A stretch of 43,730 nt of DNA from the NCBI GenBank assembly GCA_945876035.1, contig CAMCMU010000042.1:1-43730 (forward strand), in the 5' to 3' direction. The notes below the pieces were generated by a model. It was not told the DNA's origin. It ran no database searches and was given only the letters and a program-made list of their open reading frames with translations. Of the stretch, positions 1-8,531 are shown piece by piece. The position numbers and the translations under genes were made by a program. The stretch comes from Schlesneria paludicola DSM 18645 (GTDB lineage: Bacteria; Planctomycetota; Planctomycetia; Planctomycetales; Planctomycetaceae). Numbering within the stretch: position 1 is the first letter of the stretch; each line of letters begins with the position of its first letter.

Positions 1-1383
1 CAAAAGCGAAGTGTTGAGCAAGGGTGAATCTGCGATGGCTGATCATCAGGCGACGCCGGTTGCCGATCACTTCGCTGCGTATCTGAATCACGTCCGAGCT
101 AAGGGTGCGACCGCCGCGCACGTTGACGACGTGGAACGCTAGGGCGACAGGCTGTTCGCCGATTGCGATGTCGGCACGCTCCGCGACATCGACATCGAAG
201 TGTTGGAAGCGTGGCTGACGGCTCGACAGGTCATAGGGATGGCGGCACGGACTCGTAATACGTACTTGCAAGCGGTGCGCGGGTTCTGCAAGTGGTGCGT
301 TCAAACCGAACGACTCGCCTCGAATTCGCTGGCTCGCATCGCCAAGGCCAAAGTGAAGAGCGACCGGCGACGGCAACGGCGGGCGATGACGGAAGCCGAA
401 CTGCTGACGCTGCTGCAAATGGCTCAGATGAGACCGCTCGCCGAGTACGGGCGCGAATCCGTTCCGGTGGGTGAGACCGAAGAGAACGGCAAACCGCCGA
501 AGCGTTCCAAGTGGACCTATTCGCCGCTCACGCTCGGCGGAATGCCACGGGCTGCAGAACTGGCTCGGGAACGATTGAAGGACAGTCCCGCGTTCCTCGA
601 CGAACGGGAACAACTCGGACGCGAACGGGCGTTGATTTACAAGACGCTCGTTCTGACCGGGCTTCGCAAAGGGGAACTCGCATCGCTCACAGTCGGACAA
701 CTGAAACTCGACGGGCCGATGCCGTTCGTCATCTTGAACGCGGCCGATGAGAAGAACCGACAAGGCTCGACGATTCCGCTACGTCACGACTTGGCGAACG
801 ATCTGACTGAAGGATTGGCTGTCCGGCACGCCGAACGCGGCAACGCTCAAGCTACGCAACGACAAGGGCATTCGTGACAGCAAGCGACCACTGTTCACTG
901 TTCCCGCCGGGTTGGTGCGAATCCTCGACCGCGACTTGCTCGCCGCTGGAATCGACAAGGCCGACGAGCGAGGCCGAACCATCGACGTTCACGCTTTGCG
1001 GCATTCGTTCGGAACGCTGCTCAGCAAGGGAGGCGTTGCTCCGCGAACGGCTCAAGCTGCCATGCGTCACTCATCCATTGACATGACGATGAACGTCTAC
1101 ACCGATCCGAAGCTGCTCGACGTGTACGGGGCGTTGGATTCGCTGCCGTCACTCGACCTCGACGCCTCGCCAGCGACCGAACGCCCGATGATGCGAGCAA
1201 CCGGGACAGACGATCAAGACAGAACGCGAACAGTAGACGGCATGTCTTCGCCGTTTGCACCAGCGTTTGCACCAAACTCTGGCAAACGGGGGCAAACTGT
1301 GTCGTTTACTGTCATCTCATTGGATCTGGCTGATGAACGAACGCCTAACCGATCGACACTCGAAAACCCCTACGAATCAAGCG

Positions 1384-1420
1384 AAAAAGCCTTGCCCGCA
1401 GTGTTTGCGAGCAAGGCTTT
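1384..1420 (-). terminator. Terminator of the tRNA-Pro gene
   Basis: A perfect 10-bp inverted repeat (AAAGCCTTGC / GCAAGGCTTT, arms 1386-1395 and 1411-1420) lies just past the tRNA 3' end. On the minus strand it ends in a short T run, as expected of a rho-independent terminator. Confidence 0.8.
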
Positions 1421-1425
1421 GAAGG

Positions 1426-1500
1426 TCGGGATGACAGGATTCGAACCTGCGACTTCCTGGTCCCAAACCAGGCGCTCTAGCCAAGCTGAGCTACATCCCG
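1426..1500 (-). tRNA. tRNA-Pro (anticodon TGG)
   Basis: The minus strand folds into a full cloverleaf. The acceptor stem is CGGGATG/CATCCCG, the D arm is GCTC/GAGC, the anticodon stem is CCTGG/CCAGG with loop TTTGGGA (anticodon TGG), and the T arm has the TTCGAAT loop. The discriminator base is A at 1426 and no CCA is encoded. It reads codons CCA/CCG and related proline codons. Its 3' end faces the broken integrase, and the 3' half is the probable attachment site. Confidence 0.96.
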
Positions 1501-1580
1501 AGTCAGCGCGCAGCTTACATACCAAACGCTCTTGCGTCAACTGGTGATCAACAGATCTCACTTTCCCGTCAAATTTGCAA

Positions 1581-1613
1581 GAGAGAAGGGATCTGATCTC
1601 AATCCCGTCTCTC
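1581..1613 (-). terminator. Possible tgt terminator hairpin
   Basis: GAGAGA-A-GGGAT pairs with ATCCC-G-TCTCTC around a 9-nt loop. It lies about 75 bp past the tgt stop codon and is followed on the minus strand by a pyrimidine-rich stretch rather than a clean T run. Confidence 0.4.
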
Positions 1614-1689
1614 TTCTCTCTCGGCAAACGTCATCCCCAGACGACGTCCTGCCGGTTGGAATTTCGTATCGACGATAAAACCGGACGTG

Positions 1690-2799
1690 TCACTTGGAAC
1701 GCCGCATTTGGGCCTCGCGAAACTCCGTTGCCTTTCCCTGCCGAATCGCATCTCGCAGATCACGAAGCATCCGCTGATAATAGGCAATATTATGCCAAGA
1801 CAGCAAAATTGGCCCCAGCATTTCGCCGGCAATGAACAGGTGCCGCAGATACGCTCGACTAAACTGTCGACAGACTTGGCAATCGCAGTCAGGATCCAGA
1901 GGGCTTGGGTCGGTGCGATACTTCAAATTTCTCAATTTGAGTCCTCCCTGACTCGTAAAAGCCATCGCATTGCGACCGTTGCGCGTCGGCATGACACAGT
2001 CAAAAAGGTCAACTCCCCTCAGGACTCCTTCCAAAATATCAATCGGTCTTCCGACGCCCATCAAATAGCGAGGCCGATCGGAGGGAAGAAGTGGTATCGT
2101 GAATTCCAAGGTCGTATACATCGCAGAGGGCTCTTCACCGACGCTCAATCCACCCACGGCATAACCGGGAAAGTTGAGAGGCAAGAGTCCCTTAGCCGAG
2201 AGTTCCCGAAGCGACTTGCTGGTTCCCCCTTGAACGATTCCGAACAGCAGTTGATCCGTTCTTTTTTGGGCTTCCCGGCATCGAGCCGCCCAATGCGTGG
2301 TGCGATTCACAGCCGCAGTCATTTTTTCTGGGGAGGCATCGTGTGCCGGGCATTCGTCAAGACACATGATGATGTCCGCACCGAGTTGCTCTTGGATCAA
2401 CACCGCGCGTTCCGGAGACAATTCCAACAGGCTTCCATCGATGTGCGAACGAAAAACCACCTTATCGTCATCAATCTTGCGTGAGGAGGCCAAGCTGAAA
2501 ACCTGAAATCCACCGCTGTCGGTGAGAATTGGACCATCCCAGTTCATGAACTTGTGAAGACCTCCAAGCTCCGCCACCACATCCGAAGTCGGTCGTAGTG
2601 CGAGGTGATAAGTGTTTGCCAGCAGCATCTGAGCCCCGGCACGCTGCAATTGTTCCGGCGTCAATCCCTTAACCGTGGCCAAAGTCCCCACAGGCATAAA
2701 AGCGGGAGTTTCGACAACTCCATGGGGTGTCTCCAATCGTCCAACGCGGGCACCTGTTCGAGGATCGACGGCGTCGAGATGAAAAGAAAACGCAGACAC
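1690..2799 (-). CDS. tgt: Queuine/preQ1 tRNA-ribosyltransferase
   Basis: This is tRNA-guanine transglycosylase, which exchanges guanine 34 for preQ1 in GUN-anticodon tRNAs during queuosine synthesis in the cytoplasm. The 369-residue length matches the family. Visible motifs are DSGGFQ (about 94-99, catalytic Asp), GGLSVGE (about 216), [11 protein letters not shown] (about 266-276, nucleophile Asp and tRNA-binding loop) and the zinc site CDCQVC near 305-310 with the later His in SWHN. The frame is open for 75 codons upstream, but the GTG at 2797-2799 is chosen because AGGGAG lies 9 nt before it and homology begins there. It stands alone on the minus strand. No queA, queC or other queuosine genes are nearby. 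Confidence 0.95.
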   Translation of the reverse strand: MSAFSFHLDAVDPRTGARVGRLETPHGVVETPAFMPVGTLATVKGLTPEQLQRAGAQMLLANTYHLALRPTSDVVAELGGLHKFMNWDGPILTDSGGFQVFSLASSRKIDDDKVVFRSHIDGSLLELSPERAVLIQEQLGADIIMCLDECPAHDASPEKMTAAVNRTTHWAARCREAQKRTDQLLFGIVQGGTSKSLRELSAKGLLPLNFPGYAVGGLSVGEEPSAMYTTLEFTIPLLPSDRPRYLMGVGRPIDILEGVLRGVDLFDCVMPTRNGRNAMAFTSQGGLKLRNLKYRTDPSPLDPDCDCQVCRQFSRAYLRHLFIAGEMLGPILLSWHNIAYYQRMLRDLRDAIRQGKATEFREAQMRRSK

Positions 2800-3050
2800 G
2801 GAAAAGTTCTCCCTGAAAAAACGAACCGTGACAAGCAAAACCGTGACCGAGCGTGTCCCATCTTGGATCCAGGACAACTCTTCAACGACCGATTCTTCAA
2901 GCGGAAATTCCAAACAAGAAGTCCGTCGATCGTTTACTGAGGGAGGCGGCTCAATTGAAGACGAAAATTTCGGGTGAAATACTAGGAGCCCGCAACCCAC
3001 CGGCCGGTTGCGAAAGGATTCCAATCACAAATATCGCTCGTTCCGTTTCC

Positions 3051-3086
3051 AAAAAAAACGCCCTAGCGAGTACGTCGCAAGGGCGT
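3051..3086 (-). terminator. Rho-independent terminator of the candidate small RNA
   Basis: ACGCCCT pairs with AGGGCGT (3058-3064 and 3080-3086) and is followed on the minus strand by eight T residues. No protein gene ends nearby: the closest upstream stop codon is almost 700 bp away at 3766. Confidence 0.8.
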
Positions 3087-3160
3087 CGTTGTGTTTCCTC
3101 AGGGTTTTAACAACTGCTCCGGCGAAGAATGCCCTGAACATTGGAGACACCGATGGATCG
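3051..3160 (-). ncRNA. Candidate structured small RNA of about 110 nt
   Basis: A promoter-like pair lies at 3167-3194 and a strong terminator ends at 3051, with no convincing protein between. The predicted transcript folds by eye into two hairpins. In the first, GUGUCUCC (3143-3150) pairs with GGAAACAC (3091-3098) at 7 of 8 positions, and immediately inside it UCAGGG (3132-3137) pairs with CCCUGA (3099-3104), leaving a small 5' bulge and a loop of about 27 nt. The second is the terminator. It does not match the 4.5S, 6S, tmRNA or RNase P cores that I know. A 38-codon frame beginning MFRAFF overlaps it, but I see no ribosome-binding site that favours it. Confidence 0.5.
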
Positions 3161-3166
3161 GGATGG

Positions 3167-3194
3167 ATTATGCGCCGCGAAATTTTAGTGTCAA
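3167..3194 (-). promoter_or_regulatory. Sigma-70-type promoter for the candidate small RNA
   Basis: On the minus strand TTGACA (3189-3194, perfect -35) is followed after 16 nt by CATAAT (3167-3172, 5 of 6 matches to -10). Transcription would start near 3160. Confidence 0.55.
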
Positions 3195-3372
3195 GCCTGG
3201 CGGACTCGCCGCGAGGAACCCGTCTTCAAGATTCCCACCCGTCCTGCGGTGAAGCGTGATTACGTTGCGATTCAAAACGTCTTGGGAATTGAGAAAGGGG
3301 GAGGCACCGTTCTGGCTTGCGTCTCCGAAAACGTACTTGCTGGAAAGACCTCTTCTCGAGTTCTCGACCGCT

Positions 3373-3400
3373 GCTCGGACCACGAATTCGTGGTCCGAGC
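3373..3400. repeat. Perfect 28-bp palindrome
   Basis: Two 14-nt arms (GCTCGGACCACGAA and its complement) meet with no spacer. There is no T run after it, so it is not an ordinary terminator. It could be a protein-binding site or a remnant of a small repeat element. Confidence 0.85.
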
Positions 3401-3765
3401 AATGACTTTTGACGACGATGGTGAACTTGGAGGCGACCCACCGTTCGACCCGCGAATCTGGTTGACGTGATCGACCCTTGGAACAACCCACGTGGCGTTT
3501 TGTTATCGAGGGAGATGCGTACGTGGTGGCATCGTACTGAGTTGAAGCTTCAAAAGATTCGCATCGGCACCGCCGTGCTCCACAAAGCCCGCGTAGGCAA
3601 CGACTATTCCTATTGCTCAACGCACTTTTATCAACTCCGTTGAGGGATCCTGAAAAGGCGTAAACGACCAGAGCCGTTCGTGGCGGCAGATCCGAGATAA
3701 CTCTGCCGACAACATCAACCCGATGCAAATCAAAATTCCGAGAACTCTGTGACGCAGATCGCTGC

Positions 3766-4509
3766 CTAAAGCAGCGTTTCAAGCAACATTCGAATCTTAC
3801 GCAGTTCGAGTGACCTGTCGTTTCCGTTCAACAGCGAAGGAATGATTTCGATGGAGAGGGCTCGGCCGAAGTTGTAACGCCGTAGCTGACCAATAATCCG
3901 ACTATAGTCGATTTCCCCTAAACCGACGGCCACCTGTAATGACGACGGAAGGGTATCTCGCAAATGCGTATGATAAACGTAGGGAAAAATCTGATCGTGT
4001 GACTGGTTGGCAAATCGACCGCAAATGTAATAACTCGGATCGTACGTAATTCCCAAGCCCGGGACCGAATGACAAAGTTCAACAGCGGTCTGCGGATCCT
4101 CTGTCAAAAATCCGGTTTTTGTTTTCAGGGAGAGACGGATTCCCGAAAAATTTGCGGCGGCGAGTCTGTTGCGAAGCCTGTCGATTTCCTCGTTGAATGG
4201 AGTTCCCACAGGAGCTGCAGGAAGGGTGATTTGCGTGATTTTCAGCATTTTTGCGAGGCGACAGAGCCCCTCAAAAACCTCCTGCGGAGCATCCTGATCA
4301 AGACACAGGCCGACCGGAGTCATCCTCGTCATTTCGCGATATTGGATAAAAAAACGATCGGGCGCCGAGGCCACTTCAGAGGGTTTTAGATGTTCCGAAT
4401 TTTCATCCAGCCATAATTCAATCTTGTCGTAACCTAAATCCGCAAGCTGTTGACAGGCTTCCGGAAAACTTTTGTCTTGAAAACATTTCGATGAGGCGGA
4501 GACGAACAC
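3766..4509 (-). CDS. Sugar phosphate isomerase/epimerase-like TIM-barrel protein
   Basis: The 247-residue protein resembles the xylose isomerase-like TIM-barrel superfamily (AP endonuclease 2 fold). Visible barrel landmarks are GYDKIELWLDE near residue 27, ITYDPSYY near 150 with its Asp at a metal-site strand end, YVYHTHLRD near 175, GLGEIDYSRII near 193 and LSIEIIPS near 213. The HTHLRD and GEIDY boxes are typical of these enzymes. The substrate cannot be read from sequence. The start is a GTG at 4507-4509, placed 8 nt after GGAG. It is a single-gene unit, and the nearest minus-strand terminator is the one at 3051-3086, which more likely belongs to the small RNA. Confidence 0.8.
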   Translation of the reverse strand: MFVSASSKCFQDKSFPEACQQLADLGYDKIELWLDENSEHLKPSEVASAPDRFFIQYREMTRMTPVGLCLDQDAPQEVFEGLCRLAKMLKITQITLPAAPVGTPFNEEIDRLRNRLAAANFSGIRLSLKTKTGFLTEDPQTAVELCHSVPGLGITYDPSYYICGRFANQSHDQIFPYVYHTHLRDTLPSSLQVAVGLGEIDYSRIIGQLRRYNFGRALSIEIIPSLLNGNDRSLELRKIRMLLETLL

Positions 4510-5190
4510 GGCTCACACTCCCTTGTGAAAAAGCACACTGATACGAAATCACCACGACCAACACGACCAACCAATTTTTCAAGTCCTGCAAGACGCCACA
4601 GAGATCTCTCCATTGGCAAATCTCAAAAACCAATAAACGGTGACATTTATTGACTGACGCCCACCCATTTTCGTTGTTTGACAGATGCGGAACCCCTTTT
4701 TTGAGAGGGGGGCGAAGTTAAAGCGGTCAACGATCAGGACTCGAAATCCGGCAGGCTCAGAGGTTCTCCGAAAACCGGACTTTTCATAAAATATTGCGGG
4801 GCATGGACCCAAGCGTCAGCTTTACTGCTTTCCATCGCGGCGACCTCACTGCGATGGAGGGAGTCTGGCCCTGATCTCTAACGGTTCCACCGGTCAAAAC
4901 AAGCGATCTTTTTTCCAACAGGCTCTCAGGGAAGTTGGCACAGAAAAAATACAACCACAAAACAGAAAAAGAGTTATAGATTTTGTACGGCTTATAATCA
5001 ATTGCACATCAATTTTGGTAACATTATCCGATTACGTAAATTCTGCAAGAATCAAGACGAATTCTCACCGATTGGGTTCCGAGGATCCTGCGGAATGTTC
5101 GCATTCTTCTGGAGAAAATGCCGATACATCTCTTCGAACGTGTTCGGTCGAAGCGACCGTCGAGCTAGCAGCCTTTACGGGGAATGTCAC
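4510..5190. other. Divergent non-coding region
   Basis: These 681 bp lie between two divergent genes. A TATAAT at 4993-4998 on the plus strand could be the -10 box of the lipoprotein gene, with only a weak -35 match; the 5' leader would then be nearly 190 nt. I see no gene or repeat. Confidence 0.45.
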
Positions 5191-5781
5191 ATGCATCTGA
5201 AATCCAAATGGGGAATGTTGGTGTTTGTCGCTATGACCGCCGCTCTGGGTTGCTCCCAATCTCGATCCTTAATCCGAGGTCAGTCGCCCGATGTCGCGTC
5301 TCCGCAAACCACGGCCAAGGTAGAAAACATTGCGGGACAGGGTCCGATCATCGGATCGGCACCGGGATACGGCCAGTTCGCGAATGGGATTGGTGATATG
5401 AAACCAGGCTACGGCGATCTGCAAGGTGATCTTGCGGCTCGACATCACCACCACGACTTTAAGGTCTACAATGGATTTCAAGATAACAATTTTGGCTATG
5501 AAGGCGGCTACTACGCAGGCCCGAATGGCTATTACACAGAGCACGATCGCTCCTACATGGTAAACCGTGATTCCTCTTGTGAGTCTGACCCGACCGGGAG
5601 TCTTCAGGCAGGCGGTGCAGAAAATTGTGAACAAAGGCCACATGGTTGCCCCAGCCATTACCAGACATACTCTTACAATTGGCCACAGAACATGGTCTAT
5701 CCGAACAGCCAAGCGCCTGCGGGAGTGGTACAGTATCCCTACTATACATTTCGAGGTCCGACAGACTTTTTCATGAAATGA
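5191..5781 (+). CDS. Planctomycetal lipoprotein with YYT-x-RGP-x-DF C-terminus
   Basis: This is a 196-residue secreted protein of unknown function. The first 22 residues form a lipoprotein signal (hydrophobic stretch ending in ALGC, lipidated Cys). The mature part is rich in Gly, Tyr and Asn, has an HHHH cluster near residue 90, and three further Cys between about 130 and 155. It ends in YPYYTFRGPTDFF, a motif I associate with many planctomycete envelope proteins. The upstream in-frame extension to 5002 is rejected because the lipobox must follow a short N-terminus and GGGGA precedes the ATG at 5191. Function and partners are unknown. Confidence 0.8.
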   Translation: MHLKSKWGMLVFVAMTAALGCSQSRSLIRGQSPDVASPQTTAKVENIAGQGPIIGSAPGYGQFANGIGDMKPGYGDLQGDLAARHHHHDFKVYNGFQDNNFGYEGGYYAGPNGYYTEHDRSYMVNRDSSCESDPTGSLQAGGAENCEQRPHGCPSHYQTYSYNWPQNMVYPNSQAPAGVVQYPYYTFRGPTDFFMK

Positions 5782-5821
5782 CTTTTTTCGGACGTAGTCG
5801 TACCCTGTTTTTCCTAAAGCC

Positions 5822-6208
5822 ATGTTTCCACCGTTGACGCTACTTAACCCGAATTCCTGTGACAATTGCGGAGTTTGCTGCGAGGGGATCGGGTCTCCTG
5901 TTTTGTTGTACGCCTCACGCCCCGGGTTCGTCGCTCCCCATCCATTTCGGCCGATGGATTTACCACAGGAACTCCTCGACGAAATTGAAGTCAAATTCTC
6001 CGGGCTGACACGAGGTCAGGAATCGATGGAACGTTGCCTGTGGTTTGACCCCCTCAATCGACGATGCCAACACTATGAATACCGACCTCAGGTCTGCCGT
6101 GACTACGAACTTGGCGGCGAGTCCTGCCGCCAAGTTCGTCAGGATGCCGTCAACAATGGTGGACTGTTGGCACAGGCAAACGTCGCCAACGATCCGCTCG
6201 ATCAATGA
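5822..6208 (+). CDS. YkgJ-family cysteine cluster protein
   Basis: The 128-residue protein has the CxxCxxCC box of the YkgJ/UPF0153 family at residues 13-20 (CDNCGVCC), followed by the conserved CLWFD segment near 77, a Cys near 86, RPQVCRDYELG near 91-101 and a last Cys near 104. The family is thought to bind zinc or an Fe-S centre; its enzymatic role is not established. It begins 40 bp after the lipoprotein gene on the same strand and may be co-transcribed with it. No clear Shine-Dalgarno precedes the ATG. Confidence 0.88.
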   Translation: MFPPLTLLNPNSCDNCGVCCEGIGSPVLLYASRPGFVAPHPFRPMDLPQELLDEIEVKFSGLTRGQESMERCLWFDPLNRRCQHYEYRPQVCRDYELGGESCRQVRQDAVNNGGLLAQANVANDPLDQ

Positions 6209-6232
6209 CGGTTGTAGAACGCCAAAGCTTGC

Positions 6233-6517
6233 CTATTGTTCGCAACGATTTCCTGAAATTTTCTGCGGAAAAACGTAGCACAACATGGAATCGCTGCTGA
6301 ATTCAAATCCGCGTATCAGGGTCAATGGACTGGACTCTTGCCGCTCATTCGTACCGCCTGCATTCGAGTCGACGACGCCGGTCGGATTGGTCAACGGCTG
6401 CAGAATCCGAACGAGCTCTCGGCCATCGCTAAGATCCGCATAAAATCGCTGACGAGTCACATAGCGGCATGCGATTGAGGACGGAGTGACTTCTGACTCA
6501 GTCACCTGTTGTCGCAT
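6233..6517 (-). CDS. Possible small protein overlapping the symporter 3' end
   Basis: A 94-codon frame starts inside the last 20 bp of the symporter gene on the same strand, an arrangement that could allow translational coupling. I recognise no domain; the product has no signal peptide or membrane segment. Codon choice is not obviously unlike the neighbours. It may equally be non-coding sequence. Confidence 0.25.
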   Translation of the reverse strand: MRQQVTESEVTPSSIACRYVTRQRFYADLSDGRELVRILQPLTNPTGVVDSNAGGTNERQESSPLTLIRGFEFSSDSMLCYVFPQKISGNRCEQ

Positions 6518-7775
6518 GTTTCGTTTCCCGATAGATTCCGGAAACGGGTTGATCTTCGCGAACCATACCGTCAAGTAGACAGCTGACATTCACGTCTCCC
6601 ATGACATTGACGACCGTTCTGCAACGGTCCAAGAACCAGTCGACGGTCAGCAAAATTGGGATATAGTTCAGGGGAAGTCCCACAGCATTGAAGACCAGTG
6701 TCATCGTCACAATTCCGGCTTCGGGAATTCCTGCGGCACCGACCGATGCCGCGACACTTGTGAGCACGACCAACAATTGACTGAGAAGAGACAGTTTGAT
6801 ACCGATCATCTGGCTGATGAACAAAGCCGCCATGGCTTCGTATAAGGCCGTCCCGTCGTTGTTGAAGTTCGCACCGACCAAGGCTCCGAGGCTTGCTGAT
6901 TGTTCACGAAGCCCCATTCGCTCACGGAGACAGGTATAAGTCAGCGGCATCGTGACAGTCGAACTGGCTGTTGAAAAAGCCATCACGAGAGCATCTCGCA
7001 TGTGCCTCATCACATCCCGCGGGCTGACCCACGAACCGAAGCGAATTCGGACCAAGTAGTAGATGACCTGCAGAAAGAGTGCGAGCAGCACTGCGAAAAC
7101 AAACACCGCTAGGCCCTGAAACCCTGCGAACCCACCCCGACCGACAATACTGGAAACGATGCCAAACACGGCCAATGGAATGATCTCGATGATCCAATGC
7201 AGGATTGTGATCAAAACCCGGCAACTGACGTCCACCACATCGGAAACCGTGGTGATGGAAACGCTCTTGACACTTCGGAGGGCAATCCCAAACGCAACGG
7301 CCAACAGAATCACGGAGAGGACTTTTCCGTCATCACCGAACGGCCCAAGAACGCTTTTCGGAATATTATCCAGAAACTGTCCGACGACACTGGACGACGT
7401 CTTGGGGGCATTTTTTTCCGGTCCAGAAACTGGTGGTTCGGTCCATCCGCCGGGCTGAACCACGTTCGCCACCAGCAGTCCAATAAAGATGGCGACCAGT
7501 GTATTTAAAACAAGTAGGCCGACTAATCGAAAGCCGCTCCCTCTCGGAATCTGCGCATGCATCAGTGCCTGCACAACAGCGAGCATAATCAGCGGCGAAG
7601 CCAATGCTCCCAAAAGTCGTAAGACCAGCTTGCTGGGAATCTCGAAAACCGATGCGTCATCTCCCACCAAAACTCCGACAACAACACCGAAAAAGACACC
7701 CGCTAAAATTCGGATGTACAAGGGGACGGAATGCCAGCAACCAAATAATTCTTCCAAGCGATTGCGGTGATTCAT
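6498..7775 (-). CDS. Dicarboxylate/amino acid:cation symporter (DAACS family)
   Basis: This inner-membrane secondary transporter of the GltP/DctA type has 425 residues, the usual length. It shows about eight hydrophobic segments, the Ser-rich re-entrant loop STASSTVTMPLT, the binding-site motif as NNDGTALY (family consensus NMDGT) and the C-terminal VDWFLDRCRTVVNVMGD box. The last two hold the substrate-carboxylate and cation contacts in characterised relatives. It would import glutamate, aspartate or C4-dicarboxylates with Na+ or H+; which one cannot be told. The ATG at 7775 is preferred over the 31-codon extension because homology starts there, although no strong ribosome-binding site is seen. 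Confidence 0.92.
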   Translation of the reverse strand: MNHRNRLEELFGCWHSVPLYIRILAGVFFGVVVGVLVGDDASVFEIPSKLVLRLLGALASPLIMLAVVQALMHAQIPRGSGFRLVGLLVLNTLVAIFIGLLVANVVQPGGWTEPPVSGPEKNAPKTSSSVVGQFLDNIPKSVLGPFGDDGKVLSVILLAVAFGIALRSVKSVSITTVSDVVDVSCRVLITILHWIIEIIPLAVFGIVSSIVGRGGFAGFQGLAVFVFAVLLALFLQVIYYLVRIRFGSWVSPRDVMRHMRDALVMAFSTASSTVTMPLTYTCLRERMGLREQSASLGALVGANFNNDGTALYEAMAALFISQMIGIKLSLLSQLLVVLTSVAASVGAAGIPEAGIVTMTLVFNAVGLPLNYIPILLTVDWFLDRCRTVVNVMGDVNVSCLLDGMVREDQPVSGIYRETKHATTGD

Positions 7776-8096
7776 TGTTGAAATGCTTTGAGAGCAAAAA
7801 AACTGCAATCTGCAGCGTACTGTGGATATTCGATCCTCTGATTCATAACAAGTGCAGACCGAAGGCATCCGAGCCCGAATCCCAAGGCATAAACCGCTCC
7901 TCGACCTGCTGAAGATCCGTGACTCTTACAGACGAAATCGTGCATTGTTGCCGCACTGCCAGACAACGAAAACTTGCGGCAACGGGCTGAAGATTCATTA
8001 TTCGTTAGGCCTGTGGACAACAGCCACTCGGCCCAAATCACTCCAAGTTCAGGGATTGAATCACTGAAAACCAAGGGATGGGCCCAAGTCGATCGC
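7776..8096. other. Non-coding gap
   Basis: I see no gene, hairpin or repeat in these 321 bp between two minus-strand genes. The symporter promoter should lie here. Confidence 0.4.
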
Positions 8097-8531
8097 TCAG
8101 TCAACCGAAGACCTGATGGGAAGCAGAACGGAGAATGCATCCGCAGGCTCATCCGAATCGTCGACAGGCAAGAGTTCCTCGCCGGTCAGAAGGGTGTCTG
8201 TGCCAGAATCCTCTGCGGCAAGATTCGTTGAACAACAAGCCATCCTCTTCGATGGACATCCGTGTGACGAACAGCTGGCTGATGTGGAGTTCCGCTGGCC
8301 CTGACAAGCGGATGTCGAATAGCAAGCCATGCCGTCCTGCAGCAGCGGTGTCGCGTATTCCGCCAGTTCAGGAAACATACCGACAGCCGCGTAGGCTCCA
8401 ACAAGCAGCACGATGGGTGCATAGATCATCGTCCGTAGAAGAAATCCCCGACCAGCATGCTGGCAGACAGTGGAGCAAGTTGTCGACGTCGATCCTGTTT
8501 CCACGCTGTCGTTTTGGGCCGATTCAGTCAT
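8097..8531 (-). CDS. Small Cys/Ser-rich membrane protein, unknown function
   Basis: The 144-residue product has one clear membrane segment (about residues 32-52, within RTMIYAPIVLLVGAYAAVGM) and about nine Cys on either side of it, including clusters in the stretch at about 75-105. The C-terminus is acidic. I recognise no family. The ATG at 8531 is chosen over a start 13 codons upstream because AAAGG stands 7 nt before it. It is a single-gene unit; a TATAAT on the minus strand at 8714-8719 may be its -10 box. Confidence 0.6.
   Translation of the reverse strand: MTESAQNDSVETGSTSTTCSTVCQHAGRGFLLRTMIYAPIVLLVGAYAAVGMFPELAEYATPLLQDGMACYSTSACQGQRNSTSASCSSHGCPSKRMACCSTNLAAEDSGTDTLLTGEELLPVDDSDEPADAFSVLLPIRSSVD

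Larger units (their letters stand above)
2..1547 (+). pseudogene. Broken tyrosine recombinase (phage-type integrase)
   Basis: This is a site-specific tyrosine recombinase that would have moved an integrated element. One frame is open from the window edge, with an ATG at 35, and is cut by a TAG at 140-142. The same frame resumes and carries the SAM-like N-terminal domain and the first catalytic Arg (GLRKGEL, codon about 665). Near 805-815 the reading frame must shift by one base; the continuing frame reads KDWLSGTPNAATLKLRN and carries the HALRHSF box (about 990-1010), RHS (about 1065) and the nucleophile Tyr in NVYTD (codon 1098-1100). All catalytic boxes are therefore recognisable but split by one nonsense codon and one frameshift. 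The shifted frame stays open past the real core, running antisense through the tRNA-Pro gene to 1547; those last residues are a tRNA artefact. Position beside the tRNA 3' end fits an integrated element lying to the left. Sequencing error cannot be excluded, but two independent lesions favour decay. Confidence 0.88.
2800..3765. other. Non-coding gap between tgt and the TIM-barrel gene
   Basis: There is no credible protein gene in these 966 bp. The gap holds the candidate small RNA with its promoter and terminator (3051-3194) and a perfect 28-bp palindrome at 3373-3400. The rest shows nothing I can interpret. Confidence 0.6.

Noticed and set aside
1370-1547. Protein-like C-terminal tail of the integrase frame (GMTGFEPATSW)
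   Set aside because: This is the antisense translation of the tRNA-Pro gene and is not a protein domain.
1687-2484. Long plus-strand open frame inside tgt
   Set aside because: It lies wholly within a recognised gene on the other strand and matches no family.
3168-3782. Minus-strand open frame of about 200 codons in the gap before tgt
   Set aside because: No recognisable domain and no ribosome-binding site; it contains the palindrome, which makes DHEFV appear on both strands, and it overlaps the candidate small RNA's promoter.
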